Shown piece after piece: positions 19,072 to 28,109 of a DNA stretch of 64,000 bases. The notes below the pieces were generated by a model, which was not told where the DNA came from, made no database searches, and worked only from the letters and a program-made list of their open reading frames with translations. How positions within the stretch are numbered: the stretch's first letter is position 1; every line of letters starts with the position of its first letter. This stretch comes from Chloroflexota bacterium (GTDB lineage Bacteria; Chloroflexota; Dehalococcoidia; Lucifugimonadales; UBA2962). A program made the translations under genes and the position numbers. The stretch is taken from the NCBI GenBank assembly GCA_003228095.2, contig QGNM01000001.1, forward strand, positions 1 through 64,000, given 5' to 3'.

Positions 19072-20289
19072 TTGCTCGACGTAATCATCATAGGTGGAGG
19101 CCCAGCAGGGAACCTCGCAGCGCTAAATATTGCCAAATCTGGTTTTTCGGTTGAAGTTTATGATTGGAGAACTAAAATCGGAGATAAACTATGCACAGGC
19201 ATAATAGGGCAATCATGCTTCAATGAATTTCCTCCATTACAAAACGATATATACCAATCAACTTCAAGCGCAAATATTGTTTCCCCATCAGGCAAAAACT
19301 ATTTAGTTAACCATAAAAATCCTCAAGCCTACGTAATCAATCGGATTTCATATGTGCGGTCTTTTGCGGAAAAAGCATCTAACACAGGAGCCATTTATCA
19401 TCTTAACGAGAAAGTTGTTTCTTTAAATATTACGGATAAAGAAGTCTCAGTTGTAAGCGAGATCAATGGCCGGCAGAGAACAAACATCAGCAAAGCAGTA
19501 ATAATAGCTACGGGATTTGGTTCGCCTCTTATAAAAATGGCTGGACTAGGTAACAGTGGGAGTAAAAAGTTTTTGACTGGGTGTCAAACTATTGTATATA
19601 CAGAACAACTTTCAAGACCTACCGTGTTCCTTGGATCACAGGTTGGGCATGGTTCATTTGGTTGGTTAGTACCAACTCAAAATAACCATGCCTTAGTAGG
19701 TTTGGCAACGTCTCACAAGTTGAATGGGGATATGAATAATTTGAAAAAAATATTGAAGTCCAAAGGATACCTTAAGAAAACAGAAAGTCCTGAACAAAGA
19801 TGGGGTATCCCTGTGAGTCCATCAACACCAACATACAGTAACAGGGCACTATCCGTAGGTGACGCAGCAGGGTTAACGAAACCTACAACAGGAGGCGGGA
19901 TTTATTATTCTTTAATATCTGGCCAGTTAGCAGCTCAAACTTTAATCGACGCATTGCGTAAAGATGACTTGTCATCAAAACAATTGAAACAATACGAATC
20001 ACAATGGAAAAAAATTCTAAGTAATGAAATCAGGTTAGGGAATTTCGCAAGACGAGTGTTTGAGTCTTTAAAAGATTCTCAAATCGAATTTTTGATTTCT
20101 AAACTGATGACCGATGATGTGAGAGAGGATATTTTAGAATCCAATGAAGTTTCCTTCGATTGGCATGGGAAAATAATAAAAAGTGCTTTTATGCATTCAA
20201 ACTTTGGTAAATATCTTGGCACTCTAACACCAGAATTTAACCAACAACCATCGGACATTAGTCCACCGGGGTCGATTGAAGTGGCTTAA
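19072..20289 (+). CDS. FAD-dependent oxidoreductase, geranylgeranyl-reductase family
   Basis: The 405-residue protein starts at TTG and reads LDVIIIGGGPAGNLAAL, placing the Rossmann dinucleotide loop at residue 8 as in the family; no in-frame ATG exists upstream before a TGA. The second FAD motif is RALSVGDAAGLTKPTTGGGIYYS near 265, the hallmark of geranylgeranyl reductase-like flavoproteins. It probably reduces isoprenoid double bonds in lipids or quinones. A nine-codon ATG reading frame (19055-19084) overlaps the start in another frame and may influence initiation. Confidence 0.85.
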   Translation: MLDVIIIGGGPAGNLAALNIAKSGFSVEVYDWRTKIGDKLCTGIIGQSCFNEFPPLQNDIYQSTSSANIVSPSGKNYLVNHKNPQAYVINRISYVRSFAEKASNTGAIYHLNEKVVSLNITDKEVSVVSEINGRQRTNISKAVIIATGFGSPLIKMAGLGNSGSKKFLTGCQTIVYTEQLSRPTVFLGSQVGHGSFGWLVPTQNNHALVGLATSHKLNGDMNNLKKILKSKGYLKKTESPEQRWGIPVSPSTPTYSNRALSVGDAAGLTKPTTGGGIYYSLISGQLAAQTLIDALRKDDLSSKQLKQYESQWKKILSNEIRLGNFARRVFESLKDSQIEFLISKLMTDDVREDILESNEVSFDWHGKIIKSAFMHSNFGKYLGTLTPEFNQQPSDISPPGSIEVA

Positions 20290-21179
20290 GCCAATATTTC
20301 ATTCAAGACAGCCATCCTAACAATCAAAGCATTTTCTGATTGCCGGTAAAATGCCAATCTTTCATCTGTAACTTCTATAGAGAAATCCCCGCTACGTTGA
20401 ATAGGGTTCATAACGATTGCTTTGTCATGAAGAGAATTCATAAATTCTTGATTTATACTTATCGTTGGTATTCCCCTAGATCTCAATAAGGCTGTATGAG
20501 CCTCCGTTCTCGGAGCGTTTAGATAGACGACGTCTGCATCTTTTATCTCATTCATCGAATTTACGTATTTAAGCTTAATCCCACGCTCGGCACATAACTG
20601 CAATATTTCTGGATTTATGGCCCCACTTAAAGAAAACATACTAATAGTTATATCTCGGAAAAGAGATAATCCGAGAATCCAAGCATTTACATTCCGATGT
20701 TCGATGCGACCTGCAATCGCTACATGTGCTCCATCGATAGATCCTCTTTCTAAATGCAAAGTGTAAAGATCTGCCAAAGCTTGTGTTGGATGATCATGTG
20801 TCCCACCCCCGCTGACCACTGGTATTAAATCAGTGCCAGCAGCCTCCCTCATTACATTAGCTTCGTTACTCCGTATTACAACTGCATCCATCCGCAAACT
20901 ATGTAATATAGCTACTACATTATCAATATGTTTGGTTTCAGTTACAGGGAATGACTGAGACGCATTTTCAGTCTGATAAAACTGCCCTCCTAACAAATGC
21001 ATGGCCCGTTGAAAAGAAGCTCTTGTTATGAAACTAGGGTCATAAAATAAACAATAAAGAGATTTACCTTCAAGTTCTCGGCCTGTGCCTTTTTTAAGGC
21101 GAAAATACTCACACTGTGGAAACAAAGTGTTTTCTATCCAGTTACGTTCAATTGTGGTGGTTTCAATTAGATTTTTCAT
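20286..21179 (-). CDS. divergent aspartate/ornithine carbamoyltransferase family protein
   Basis: The 297-residue protein aligns over its length with PyrB. FYDPSFITRASFQRAMHLLG replaces the carbamoyl-phosphate loop, HDHPTQALADLYTLH matches the HPTQ site, VAIAGRIEHRNVNAW matches the second-domain start, and NPIQRSGDFSIEV replaces HPLPR. The STRTR loop reads SFITR, so its first Arg is lost, and the Leu-Pro-Arg site is changed too. It may be an alternative PyrB or use a different carbamoyl acceptor. The TAA-GCC end overlaps the convergent FAD gene by four bases. Confidence 0.72.
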   Translation of the reverse strand: MKNLIETTTIERNWIENTLFPQCEYFRLKKGTGRELEGKSLYCLFYDPSFITRASFQRAMHLLGGQFYQTENASQSFPVTETKHIDNVVAILHSLRMDAVVIRSNEANVMREAAGTDLIPVVSGGGTHDHPTQALADLYTLHLERGSIDGAHVAIAGRIEHRNVNAWILGLSLFRDITISMFSLSGAINPEILQLCAERGIKLKYVNSMNEIKDADVVYLNAPRTEAHTALLRSRGIPTISINQEFMNSLHDKAIVMNPIQRSGDFSIEVTDERLAFYRQSENALIVRMAVLNEILA

Positions 21180-21398
21180 TTATATATACAAGTAGTTAAA
21201 AGTTTACACTAAAGATTGTCGCTTAAACAAAATCTTTTATTAGATACGTTTTACGTCATAATATCTAATAATCAGTGCGTTTCTTAACTGAAACTAACGT
21301 AAAAATAACAAATAATGTTATACTCTCGCAAAACATTGACCAAATAATCTTCAATTCGTAAGTCAAACTATTAAGTTTTTAATTAAGGGGCTATAAAC

Positions 21399-22634
21399 AT
21401 GAAAGTATCGATGTTCCACCTTATGCCGCATCGTGAACTGCCACAGGATTTTGAAAAGCGATACGATTCTGTATGGGTTACACCACCATGGGCAGAACTA
21501 GCTGATCCTGTTCGAGTTGGCCAGTACTACAATTGGACGCTTGATGAATTAGAATTTGGCGCTCAAATGGGATTTGATGGAATATGTGTGAATGAGCACC
21601 ATCAAAACGCATATGGATTTATGCCCTCGCCTAATATTATGGCATCTGCGTTGGCACGTAACACTAAGGATACGGCCATAGTTGTTATGGGATCCACACT
21701 TCCTACTAACCCTCCTCAACGCATAGCAGAGGAGTACGCAATGTTAGATGGAATTAGCGGTGGAAGGTTAGTTGCCGGAATGCCACTTGGTAGCTCTTGC
21801 GACGTAAATTGGTGTTACGGTATAACTCCTATTGAACAGCGAGAAAGATTTCGCGAAGCCCACGACCTTATCATTGAAGCATGGACTAGAAAAGATGTAT
21901 TTGCTTTTAACGGAAAATACAACCAACTAAGATACGTTAATACTTGGCCTAAGCCTATTCAGCAGCCACATCCACCAATATGGGTGCCTGGTACAGGAAG
22001 TAAATCAACGGTTGATTGGGTAGCCGAGCGTGATTATTGTTACTGTTTTCTAAGTTATTTCGGCAGTAAATTTGCCAAGAAGAATGTAGATAAATACTGG
22101 GAACGTCTTGATGAACTAGGTAAAGATGCGAACCCTTACCGACTTGGCTTTTTACAGTTGGTATTAGTCGCTGAAACGGATGCAAAGGCTGAGGAGCAAT
22201 ATTTTGAGCATGTTAAATACTTTTACGAAAAATCTCTTCACACCCCATTACATTTCTTTATGGCACCGGGGCATATAGATCACAGTAGTCTAGTTAAAGC
22301 AACACGGGCTGGAGGTTACGGCATCCCAGCCGATCTTGCCGCTCAAAGAAAAGATTGGAAATTTCAAGATTATATTGATAACAGATTTATCGTTGCTGGC
22401 AGTCCGGAATCTGTTAAGCAGCAATTAGAGGACGTTATAAAAGATCTAAATTGTGGAAATCTAATGGCATTGATGCATCTCGGTTCAATGCCACATGAAT
22501 TAACAAAGAAAAATATTCAGATATTTGGCGAGGAAGTCTTGCCTAAAATCAGGAATATTTGGGATGATCAGGGCTGGGAAAATCATTGGTGGCCACAAGG
22601 TGCAAAAAGAGCTGAGGAAACTATAACCGCATGA
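21399..22634 (+). CDS. luciferase-like flavin-dependent monooxygenase
   Basis: The 411-residue protein is a bacterial luciferase-superfamily TIM barrel. It has MKVSMFHLMPHREL, the GFDGICVNEHHQNAYG strand near residue 55, TLPTNPPQRIAEEYAMLD, GRLVAGMPLG and QPHPPIWVPGTGSKST. Such FMN enzymes insert oxygen into organic substrates using reduced flavin made elsewhere. Enrichment of these enzymes is known from SAR202-type genomes, where they are proposed to oxidise recalcitrant carbon. The hydrolase gene overlaps its stop by four bases (ATGA), so the two proteins likely act in sequence. Confidence 0.9.
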   Translation: MKVSMFHLMPHRELPQDFEKRYDSVWVTPPWAELADPVRVGQYYNWTLDELEFGAQMGFDGICVNEHHQNAYGFMPSPNIMASALARNTKDTAIVVMGSTLPTNPPQRIAEEYAMLDGISGGRLVAGMPLGSSCDVNWCYGITPIEQRERFREAHDLIIEAWTRKDVFAFNGKYNQLRYVNTWPKPIQQPHPPIWVPGTGSKSTVDWVAERDYCYCFLSYFGSKFAKKNVDKYWERLDELGKDANPYRLGFLQLVLVAETDAKAEEQYFEHVKYFYEKSLHTPLHFFMAPGHIDHSSLVKATRAGGYGIPADLAAQRKDWKFQDYIDNRFIVAGSPESVKQQLEDVIKDLNCGNLMALMHLGSMPHELTKKNIQIFGEEVLPKIRNIWDDQGWENHWWPQGAKRAEETITA

Positions 22635-23431
22635 ATAAATCAAATGTTTCTAAAACTGTACTAAAAACTATGAATGGCAGAGTTGAATCTCATGTGCATC
22701 AAGCCGGAAGTGGACCTCCTGTTGTATTTCTTCATGGAGCAGGCGGGCCGACTTGGGACCCATTCCTAGATGACCTGGCGGAACACTTTACAGTTTATGC
22801 CCCATCGCTTCCAGGTACCGAAGGCGACCCGGATGCTGTAAGAGAAATCCGAGGACTTTGGGAATTGATGCTTCACTACTATGAATTATTTGACCAGTTA
22901 GGATTAAATTCTCCCGCAGTAATTGGGCATTCGTTTGGCGGAATGCTCGCAGCTGAATTAGCATCCACAAATCCTGAAAGAGTTAGTAAACTTGTACTCA
23001 TTTCATCAATCGGGTTATGGCGCGATGAGCAGCCTGTTGAAGATTGGATGAGATTAACACCTGATAAATTAATACCTCTATGCTTTTACGAGCCTGAAGG
23101 CAAGGTTGCAACTGAAATATTTAAAATGCCTGAAGATAAGATTGAAAGACAAGATGAAGAAATCAGAAGATCATGGTCTCTAGCATGTTCAGCAGCATTT
23201 ATTTGGCCAATACCTGAAAAAGGATTAACTAGGCGTATTCACAGAGTCAAAGCTCCTGGATTTATCGTTTGGGGGAAACAAGATGGGTTAGTACCACCAA
23301 TATATGCAAATGATTTCAAAAACCTTTTGCCAAATTCTGAGGTTTTGATAGTTGATAAAGCAGCTCATGTACCTCAACTAGAACGACAGGACTTGGTGTC
23401 TCCTGCAGTTATTAAATTCCTGAATCAGTAA
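22631..23431 (+). CDS. alpha/beta hydrolase
   Basis: The 266-residue protein has the alpha/beta hydrolase layout. VVFLHGAGGPTWDPF forms the oxyanion strand, the nucleophile elbow GHSFGGMLAAE lies near residue 100, the acid is in VWGKQDGLVPP near 217, and the His is in DKAAHVPQLE near 245. It should hydrolyse an ester, lactone or C-C bond. Overlap with the flavin monooxygenase gene suggests it opens a lactone or ester product of that enzyme, which is inference. Confidence 0.9.
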   Translation: MNKSNVSKTVLKTMNGRVESHVHQAGSGPPVVFLHGAGGPTWDPFLDDLAEHFTVYAPSLPGTEGDPDAVREIRGLWELMLHYYELFDQLGLNSPAVIGHSFGGMLAAELASTNPERVSKLVLISSIGLWRDEQPVEDWMRLTPDKLIPLCFYEPEGKVATEIFKMPEDKIERQDEEIRRSWSLACSAAFIWPIPEKGLTRRIHRVKAPGFIVWGKQDGLVPPIYANDFKNLLPNSEVLIVDKAAHVPQLERQDLVSPAVIKFLNQ

Positions 23432-23432
23432 A

Positions 23433-23810
23433 TCATCCGACTGTTGCTATTTTGTAACCAATCCAAACAGCACATAGCCCCAATACTATCTGCGTTACAA
23501 CATTTACAATTGCTGGAGTGATATTGCCTTCTCTAATTAAAGATATAGTTTCATATCCAAAAGCAGAATACGTGGTAAATCCACCGAGAATTCCTATTAG
23601 TATGAATGCTCTCATTTCTGCAGTGGCGACCTGCTTATGATCTATCAAGCCTGCCGCAAGTCCTATAAAGAGACACCCAACAACATTCACTGTTAAAGTC
23701 CCATATGGTACCCATTGGTCATTTAATAACTTACCATACCCTAAATGTATGCTGTATCTTGCTATAGCGCCAATAAAGCCTCCTGCTCCAACTAGTAACG
23801 CAATTAACAT
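23433..23810 (-). CDS. crcB: fluoride channel CrcB/Fluc
   Basis: The 125-residue protein has four membrane helices and the Fluc motifs GGFIGAIARYSI, YGTLTVNVVGCLFIGL with the pore Asn, and GGFTTYSAFGYET with the Phe-box and Thr-Thr-Ser motif. It exports fluoride passively as an antiparallel dimer. Only one copy is present, so it is a homodimeric form. No fluoride riboswitch (GGNGAUGGNGUUCNCC-type) is visible upstream in 23811-23935. Confidence 0.95.
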   Translation of the reverse strand: MLIALLVGAGGFIGAIARYSIHLGYGKLLNDQWVPYGTLTVNVVGCLFIGLAAGLIDHKQVATAEMRAFILIGILGGFTTYSAFGYETISLIREGNITPAIVNVVTQIVLGLCAVWIGYKIATVG

Positions 23811-23935
23811 TTTTTATTCCTTTAAAAGCTAATGGATTTCAACACTTATTTATCTAATCACTCATATAATAGATTAAATATCTATTTCAGGATTTGTAAT
23901 ACCTAAATCTTATGCCCTTTTTAACTTTTTATTAA

Positions 23936-24865
23936 ATGTTTCTTTCATTTTTACCAACTGAGTCTTGGATTGCATTAGCAATCTTAGCTGCAGCACTAAT
24001 CGGGATCGGCGGCACAGGCGAAAAAATCCTGTCACTTCGCTATCTACCAGATGCAACTACTCTAATGATGTGGCTGGGGGTATGTCTTATTGTATACGGC
24101 ATAATTTTTGGGATACTGTACCCATTTGATGAAGGGGTACCCACAACACATATAGTTGCTATTTTTGGTAGCGGGGCAATGTATGGAGTCGCCATTACAA
24201 CATTTTATCGAATCCTAAAAAATACAGATGCATCGATTAGTTTTTCGATATTTAATACCAGTCCGATTTTTGTTGGAATTTTCGCTTTGTTATTATTAGA
24301 TCAATCTCTTACCCTCTTTCAATGGAGCTCAATCATATTAGCCATTTTAGGGATAATGATTCTCTCCAGGGAGCCATCTCAAAACAGTAATGATAGAACC
24401 AAGATATACATGGCAGGGGGGCTATTGGTTTGCGCGGCATTATCTGGGCTCTCACAGGTAATCAGTGGTTATGCACTCGAAGAGATCACCGCTGAGAATG
24501 CTTTCTGGGCTCAGCGAGTAGGAGCAGCAGTACCTATATTTTTTAACATTAGACGAGATTCATTTGGAAAATTTTGGTCTACCGTTAAAAAACCTAAGGT
24601 TGTGATTTTCGTTTTAGTAGTAGAAGGCGTAATTTTACCTATGAGTCATATGGCATTTTTGACTTCAATGAAAATTGGTAGCTCTGTAGCATTAGTAGCA
24701 ACTTTATTTGCGACAGCTCCAGTATGGGTATTCCTTTGCAGCAGCCTATTAAGTACTGGGAAATTAAGGATTCTCAATGAAAATATTAGCCCTAAGCGTC
24801 TTTTTGTAAAATCTATTGCCATAACTATCACAGTACTGGCCATAATAGGAATAACACTCTTATAA
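23936..24865 (+). CDS. DMT/EamA-family transporter
   Basis: The 309-residue protein has about ten hydrophobic helices in two EamA halves. SIFNTSPIFVGIFALLLLDQ marks the end of the first half and ATLFATAPVWVFLCS the second. The family exports metabolites such as amino acids or transports nucleotide sugars; the substrate cannot be predicted. It is transcribed in the same direction as the redoxin gene 39 bases downstream. Confidence 0.87.
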   Translation: MFLSFLPTESWIALAILAAALIGIGGTGEKILSLRYLPDATTLMMWLGVCLIVYGIIFGILYPFDEGVPTTHIVAIFGSGAMYGVAITTFYRILKNTDASISFSIFNTSPIFVGIFALLLLDQSLTLFQWSSIILAILGIMILSREPSQNSNDRTKIYMAGGLLVCAALSGLSQVISGYALEEITAENAFWAQRVGAAVPIFFNIRRDSFGKFWSTVKKPKVVIFVLVVEGVILPMSHMAFLTSMKIGSSVALVATLFATAPVWVFLCSSLLSTGKLRILNENISPKRLFVKSIAITITVLAIIGITLL

Positions 24866-24904
24866 TGCAAAAGATTAATTACTATTTGTATAAAGGAATT
24901 AGAC

Positions 24905-25609
24905 ATGGACAGGCAAATTGGCTACGTAAAAGTTGGAGATACCGCTCCTGACTTCTGTTTACCTTCGGTGACTGGCAAAGATATTCATCTTTCAGATTAC
25001 TCAGGCGATAAAGTTGCTTTATTTTTTTGGGCGTCTTGGTGAGCTTGCAGAGCTCAATTGCCAGTTTGGCAAACATTCTCAAACGACAATAAAAAAAACG
25101 TTACGGTAATCACTATAGCTATGGATGTTCAAGGTCCTGAAAAACCAAAATTCTACTTGCAAAAAGCTGAAACGACTCTAACTACACTAGTTGATGAAAA
25201 AAATGTTATGGGTCAATTATATGGATTCAAGGCTATTCCTAACGTTTACCTCATAAACTCAGATGGAAAAGTAGAATACATCGAATTAGGAACGTTCAAC
25301 ATAAAGGAACCTAATAAAAGAACTTTGCTTCAAAATTGGTCATCCGGAAAAGAATTCAGGAGTTTACAAGTAGAATCATTTGAACAATCCATTCATGAAA
25401 AAGCAAATTCCTTATTTGTAGTGGGCCAGCAATTACTTAATGACGGAAAGCCGCAAGAGGCAGTAGAAATATGGCGTAAAGCCATATCAATTGACCCCAA
25501 TAATTACATTATTAGAAAGCAGATTTGGGCAATAGAAAACCCGGATCGTTTTTATAAAGATAAAGTCGATTACCCATGGCAAGACGCTCAACTTGAAAAA
25601 GGATTGTGA
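24905..25609 (+). CDS. TlpA-like redoxin with in-frame TGA at codon 46 (candidate selenoprotein) and TPR-like tail
   Basis: The frame runs from ATG 24905, preceded by AAAGGA, to TGA 25607-25609, with one internal TGA at 25040-25042. Upstream of it VGDTAPDFCLPSVTG and LFFWASW match a thioredoxin fold, and downstream ACRAQLPVWQ continues the redox helix in the same frame. The TGA falls at the first active-site Cys, giving W-U-A-C-R. Residues 60-160 complete the fold, with a cis-Pro in FKAIPNVYLIN. A TPR-like helix pair (VGQQLLNDGKPQEAVEIW) follows. Full length would be 234 residues. Decoding as Sec is inference; a nonsense mutation or sequencing error is the alternative. A conventional annotation would start at TTG 25058 and miss the active site. 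Confidence 0.7.
25050..25080 (+). promoter_or_regulatory. putative bacterial SECIS hairpin
   Basis: TTGCCA (25058-25063) and TGGCAA (25067-25072) form a perfect 6-bp stem closed by the loop GTT. A lower GAG/CTC stem (25050-25052 with 25078-25080) sits below a symmetric 5x5 internal loop. The apical loop starts 21 bases after the TGA. Published bacterial SECIS rules ask for a small loop with G in its first two positions, a 4-16 bp upper stem and 16-37 bases from the UGA; all are met here. Confidence 0.6.
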
Positions 25610-26409
25610 TTGATAACTTGACCACGTTAAAGAAACTATTTGACATGTCAGGTTCTATTGCCATAGTAACTGGTGGTGGCACGCACTTAGGAGCAGCAAT
25701 CTCAGAATCATTATGTGAATTAGGCGCCACTGTAATAGTTGCAAGTAGAAACTTAAACAATTGTAAAGAAATGTCTGCTCAACTTACGTCAGCAGGACTC
25801 AAAGCATACGCATTACAATGCGATGCAACAATTGAAAGTGACGTCAACTCATTAATTAAATCAGTAATAGAAACCCATGGAAAACTAGATGTGTTTGTAT
25901 GTAATGCGGGAGGTTCAACTCCAGATAATGATTTCCCTTCCTCTTCTACACAAGCATTCAGGGACACCATATCCATGAATATCGATACAACTTTTATGTG
26001 CGCCCAAGCGGCTGCAAAAGTCATGATTAAGCAAGGACATGGAAAAATCATCACTATCGGTTCAGTTCATGGAGTGATGGGAACAGATAAGAGACTATAT
26101 AAAGGCCTTAATCACAAAAGGTCTTCCATTGGTTATTTTGCTGCAAAAGGTGGCGTCATTAATTTAACTAAAGCGTTAGCTGCTGAGTTAGGAGAGCATG
26201 GAATAACCGTTAACTGCATTAGTCCAGGACAAATACCAAAACCGACTGTTAAAAAAGAAATGATTAACCGAATGGTGAATAGACAGCCGATTGGCAAAAT
26301 GGGCAAACCGCATGATTTAAAAGGCGCTGCTGCTTTATTTGCCTCACCAGCAGGCAACTGGATTACAGGTCAAAACCTAATTGTAGATGGTGGTTGGACG
26401 ATATTTTGA
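25606..26409 (+). CDS. short-chain dehydrogenase/reductase
   Basis: The 267-residue SDR starts at GTG, overlapping the redoxin stop (GTGA). It has IVTGGGTHLGAAI, the CNAGGSTPD motif near residue 104, IITIGSVHG with the catalytic Ser, and YFAAK as the Tyr-Lys pair near 170. ISPGQIPKPTVK and IVDGGWTIF close the fold. The GTGA overlap means its translation is coupled to read-through of the redoxin gene. The substrate is not predictable. Confidence 0.9.
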   Translation: MIDNLTTLKKLFDMSGSIAIVTGGGTHLGAAISESLCELGATVIVASRNLNNCKEMSAQLTSAGLKAYALQCDATIESDVNSLIKSVIETHGKLDVFVCNAGGSTPDNDFPSSSTQAFRDTISMNIDTTFMCAQAAAKVMIKQGHGKIITIGSVHGVMGTDKRLYKGLNHKRSSIGYFAAKGGVINLTKALAAELGEHGITVNCISPGQIPKPTVKKEMINRMVNRQPIGKMGKPHDLKGAAALFASPAGNWITGQNLIVDGGWTIF

Positions 26410-26481
26410 TACCACGTTTTAAACCACTGAAGGCCCATTATCTTCTAGATAATGTCCGCTGAATGAATTGATACTAAATTG

Positions 26482-26988
26482 TTAAACGTTGACCCTGAGC
26501 ACCTTATTGAATTGGGTAGCATTTGGAACTGCAAAATCATGTTTAGGCTCTAAGCTGCTTATCTCATTCAGTATTTCCCATTCAACTCGTGTAAGTTCTT
26601 CTAATTCCATCCTGTACATATCCCTACTGTGTCCCATCATTACTCTTGGCACTTTTTGAATAAAGCCTTTATTAATCAGCGACTGAATCCTGTGGTCAAT
26701 AGTTCTTTGTGCTCCCAAGTCATCCCAATCAGGCCTATCAAACCACTCTGGATATATTTTCGCCCATGTAACGGATTTATCTGACAGCTCAATAATATTG
26801 GAATTTAAATCCAGCTCTGCAAAACCGAATTGCATCTTGTTTTTAACTGCTTTAAAAATATTAGATTTGTGCCGTCTACCGTAAAGAATTTTTGATGAAG
26901 ACTCTCCTCGGTTGGACCAATATTCCAATGATTCATGGTGCCAGCAAAGTAATATCTCAACATCTATAATTTCAAATAAAGGTGTCAT
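26482..26988 (-). CDS. unidentified protein (168 aa), possible winged-helix
   Basis: The gene has a GGAGAGG ribosome site five bases before its ATG and follows the phosphotriesterase-like gene by 23 bases. The product is soluble and rich in Trp and charged residues. A central region, AQRTIDHRIQSLINKGFIQKV, reads like the recognition helix and wing of a winged-helix domain, after AKIYPEWFDRPDWDDLG. I do not recognise the family, and DNA binding is only a suggestion. Confidence 0.65.
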   Translation of the reverse strand: MTPLFEIIDVEILLCWHHESLEYWSNRGESSSKILYGRRHKSNIFKAVKNKMQFGFAELDLNSNIIELSDKSVTWAKIYPEWFDRPDWDDLGAQRTIDHRIQSLINKGFIQKVPRVMMGHSRDMYRMELEELTRVEWEILNEISSLEPKHDFAVPNATQFNKVLRVNV

Positions 26989-27011
26989 ACACCTCTCCGA
27001 ATAACGCCATA

Positions 27012-28073
27012 TTACTTAAATGTTAATAGTCGTTTTGGATTTTCGATCAAAATATTGTCGATATTTTTGGTAGAGAATCCACGTTTACGCATCCGTGGAA
27101 TAATGCTGTCAAGAATATGAATATACCCTCCTCCACCATGTGATACTAAATCAGTTTTTAGACAGACATCCTGGGCAACAACAATTTGACTTTCATACCC
27201 CCATTCTATCAATTTCTCTATACGCTCTATCCTCTGAACGTCAGAAGGAAAGGCTATATCATGGCCTCCTTCTTGTGGGGTATTGGTGTTTTCACTACCA
27301 AAACGATCAAACTCTAGGGTGGCACCGGTCTCAGCAATTTCCTTAACTACTTCCGGAGAATAAGGGAATACATCTAAGTGTCCCATAATTATCCTGGTAG
27401 GATCAGCTCCAGCTTCAATTAAATCATTTAAATGATGCAAAAGCGCGTCTGGATGTCCCCCTGGATGAATAGAAATTGCAGCACCAGTCTCAACTGACGC
27501 ATGCGCTGAAGCTCTGAGGATTTTTCTGGATGTCTCATTTGTTGGCCAGAAATTACCTATCTCTCCGATGATGCCCGATTTAACTCCAGTATCTTTAACT
27601 CCTACCGTTACATCTTTAATTATCGAATCGGTAATATCTTGCTCAGGTTTTTCGTGAATGTCATCAGGGTAAGAAAGTGGAACGTAATACGATGCTCCCA
27701 TTATTATGTTAAGCCCAGTAGCTCGCGACATCCTGGTTAGAGCCAAAGGATCTCTAGCAATGCCATTTGAAGTCGTATCTACTAATGAATTACCTCCAGA
27801 AAGGTAATATTTATACAATTCCTCTGTTTGATGCTTTTCATCGCATAGGTTCGCAACATCTTTGTTACTAAATAGACGCTTCATTACCGAGCCTAAAATC
27901 TCCATGGTCACCGGTTGGTCCACATACCACCGCTCAGTAGCTTCTTCAGGCATGTCAAAATAGCAAGACAAATCAATTAATGAATGTTCATGAGCCAAAG
28001 TTACTCCCATATCATCTGGATCGATTAACCCAAGCACAGTTTGTATTTTCCCTGTCCTCTCTGACTTTGACAC
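27012..28073 (-). CDS. phosphotriesterase-family metal hydrolase
   Basis: The 353-residue TIM-barrel hydrolase has the family metal ligands in order: HEHSLIDL near residue 28 (H-x-H), GIIGEIG near 170 where a Glu replaces the carboxylated Lys, AISIHPGGHPDALL near 200, IIMGHLDVFPY near 230, and VAQDVCLKTDL near 298. Members hydrolyse lactones, phosphotriesters or related esters with two bound metals. It sits in an apparent operon with a nitroreductase and a Cys-rich micropeptide upstream. Lactonase activity is the best guess. Confidence 0.88.
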   Translation of the reverse strand: MSKSERTGKIQTVLGLIDPDDMGVTLAHEHSLIDLSCYFDMPEEATERWYVDQPVTMEILGSVMKRLFSNKDVANLCDEKHQTEELYKYYLSGGNSLVDTTSNGIARDPLALTRMSRATGLNIIMGASYYVPLSYPDDIHEKPEQDITDSIIKDVTVGVKDTGVKSGIIGEIGNFWPTNETSRKILRASAHASVETGAAISIHPGGHPDALLHHLNDLIEAGADPTRIIMGHLDVFPYSPEVVKEIAETGATLEFDRFGSENTNTPQEGGHDIAFPSDVQRIERIEKLIEWGYESQIVVAQDVCLKTDLVSHGGGGYIHILDSIIPRMRKRGFSTKNIDNILIENPKRLLTFK

Positions 28074-28109
28074 GGTTAACTCCTTATTACTAGTTATGTA
28101 TTTATCGCT

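Noticed and set aside
19055-19084. Nine-codon ATG frame overlapping the FAD reductase start
   Set aside because: Too short to call a gene; mentioned only as a possible influence on initiation.
23811-23935. Fluoride riboswitch upstream of crcB
   Set aside because: The conserved GGNGAUGG and pseudoknot elements are not found on the minus strand.
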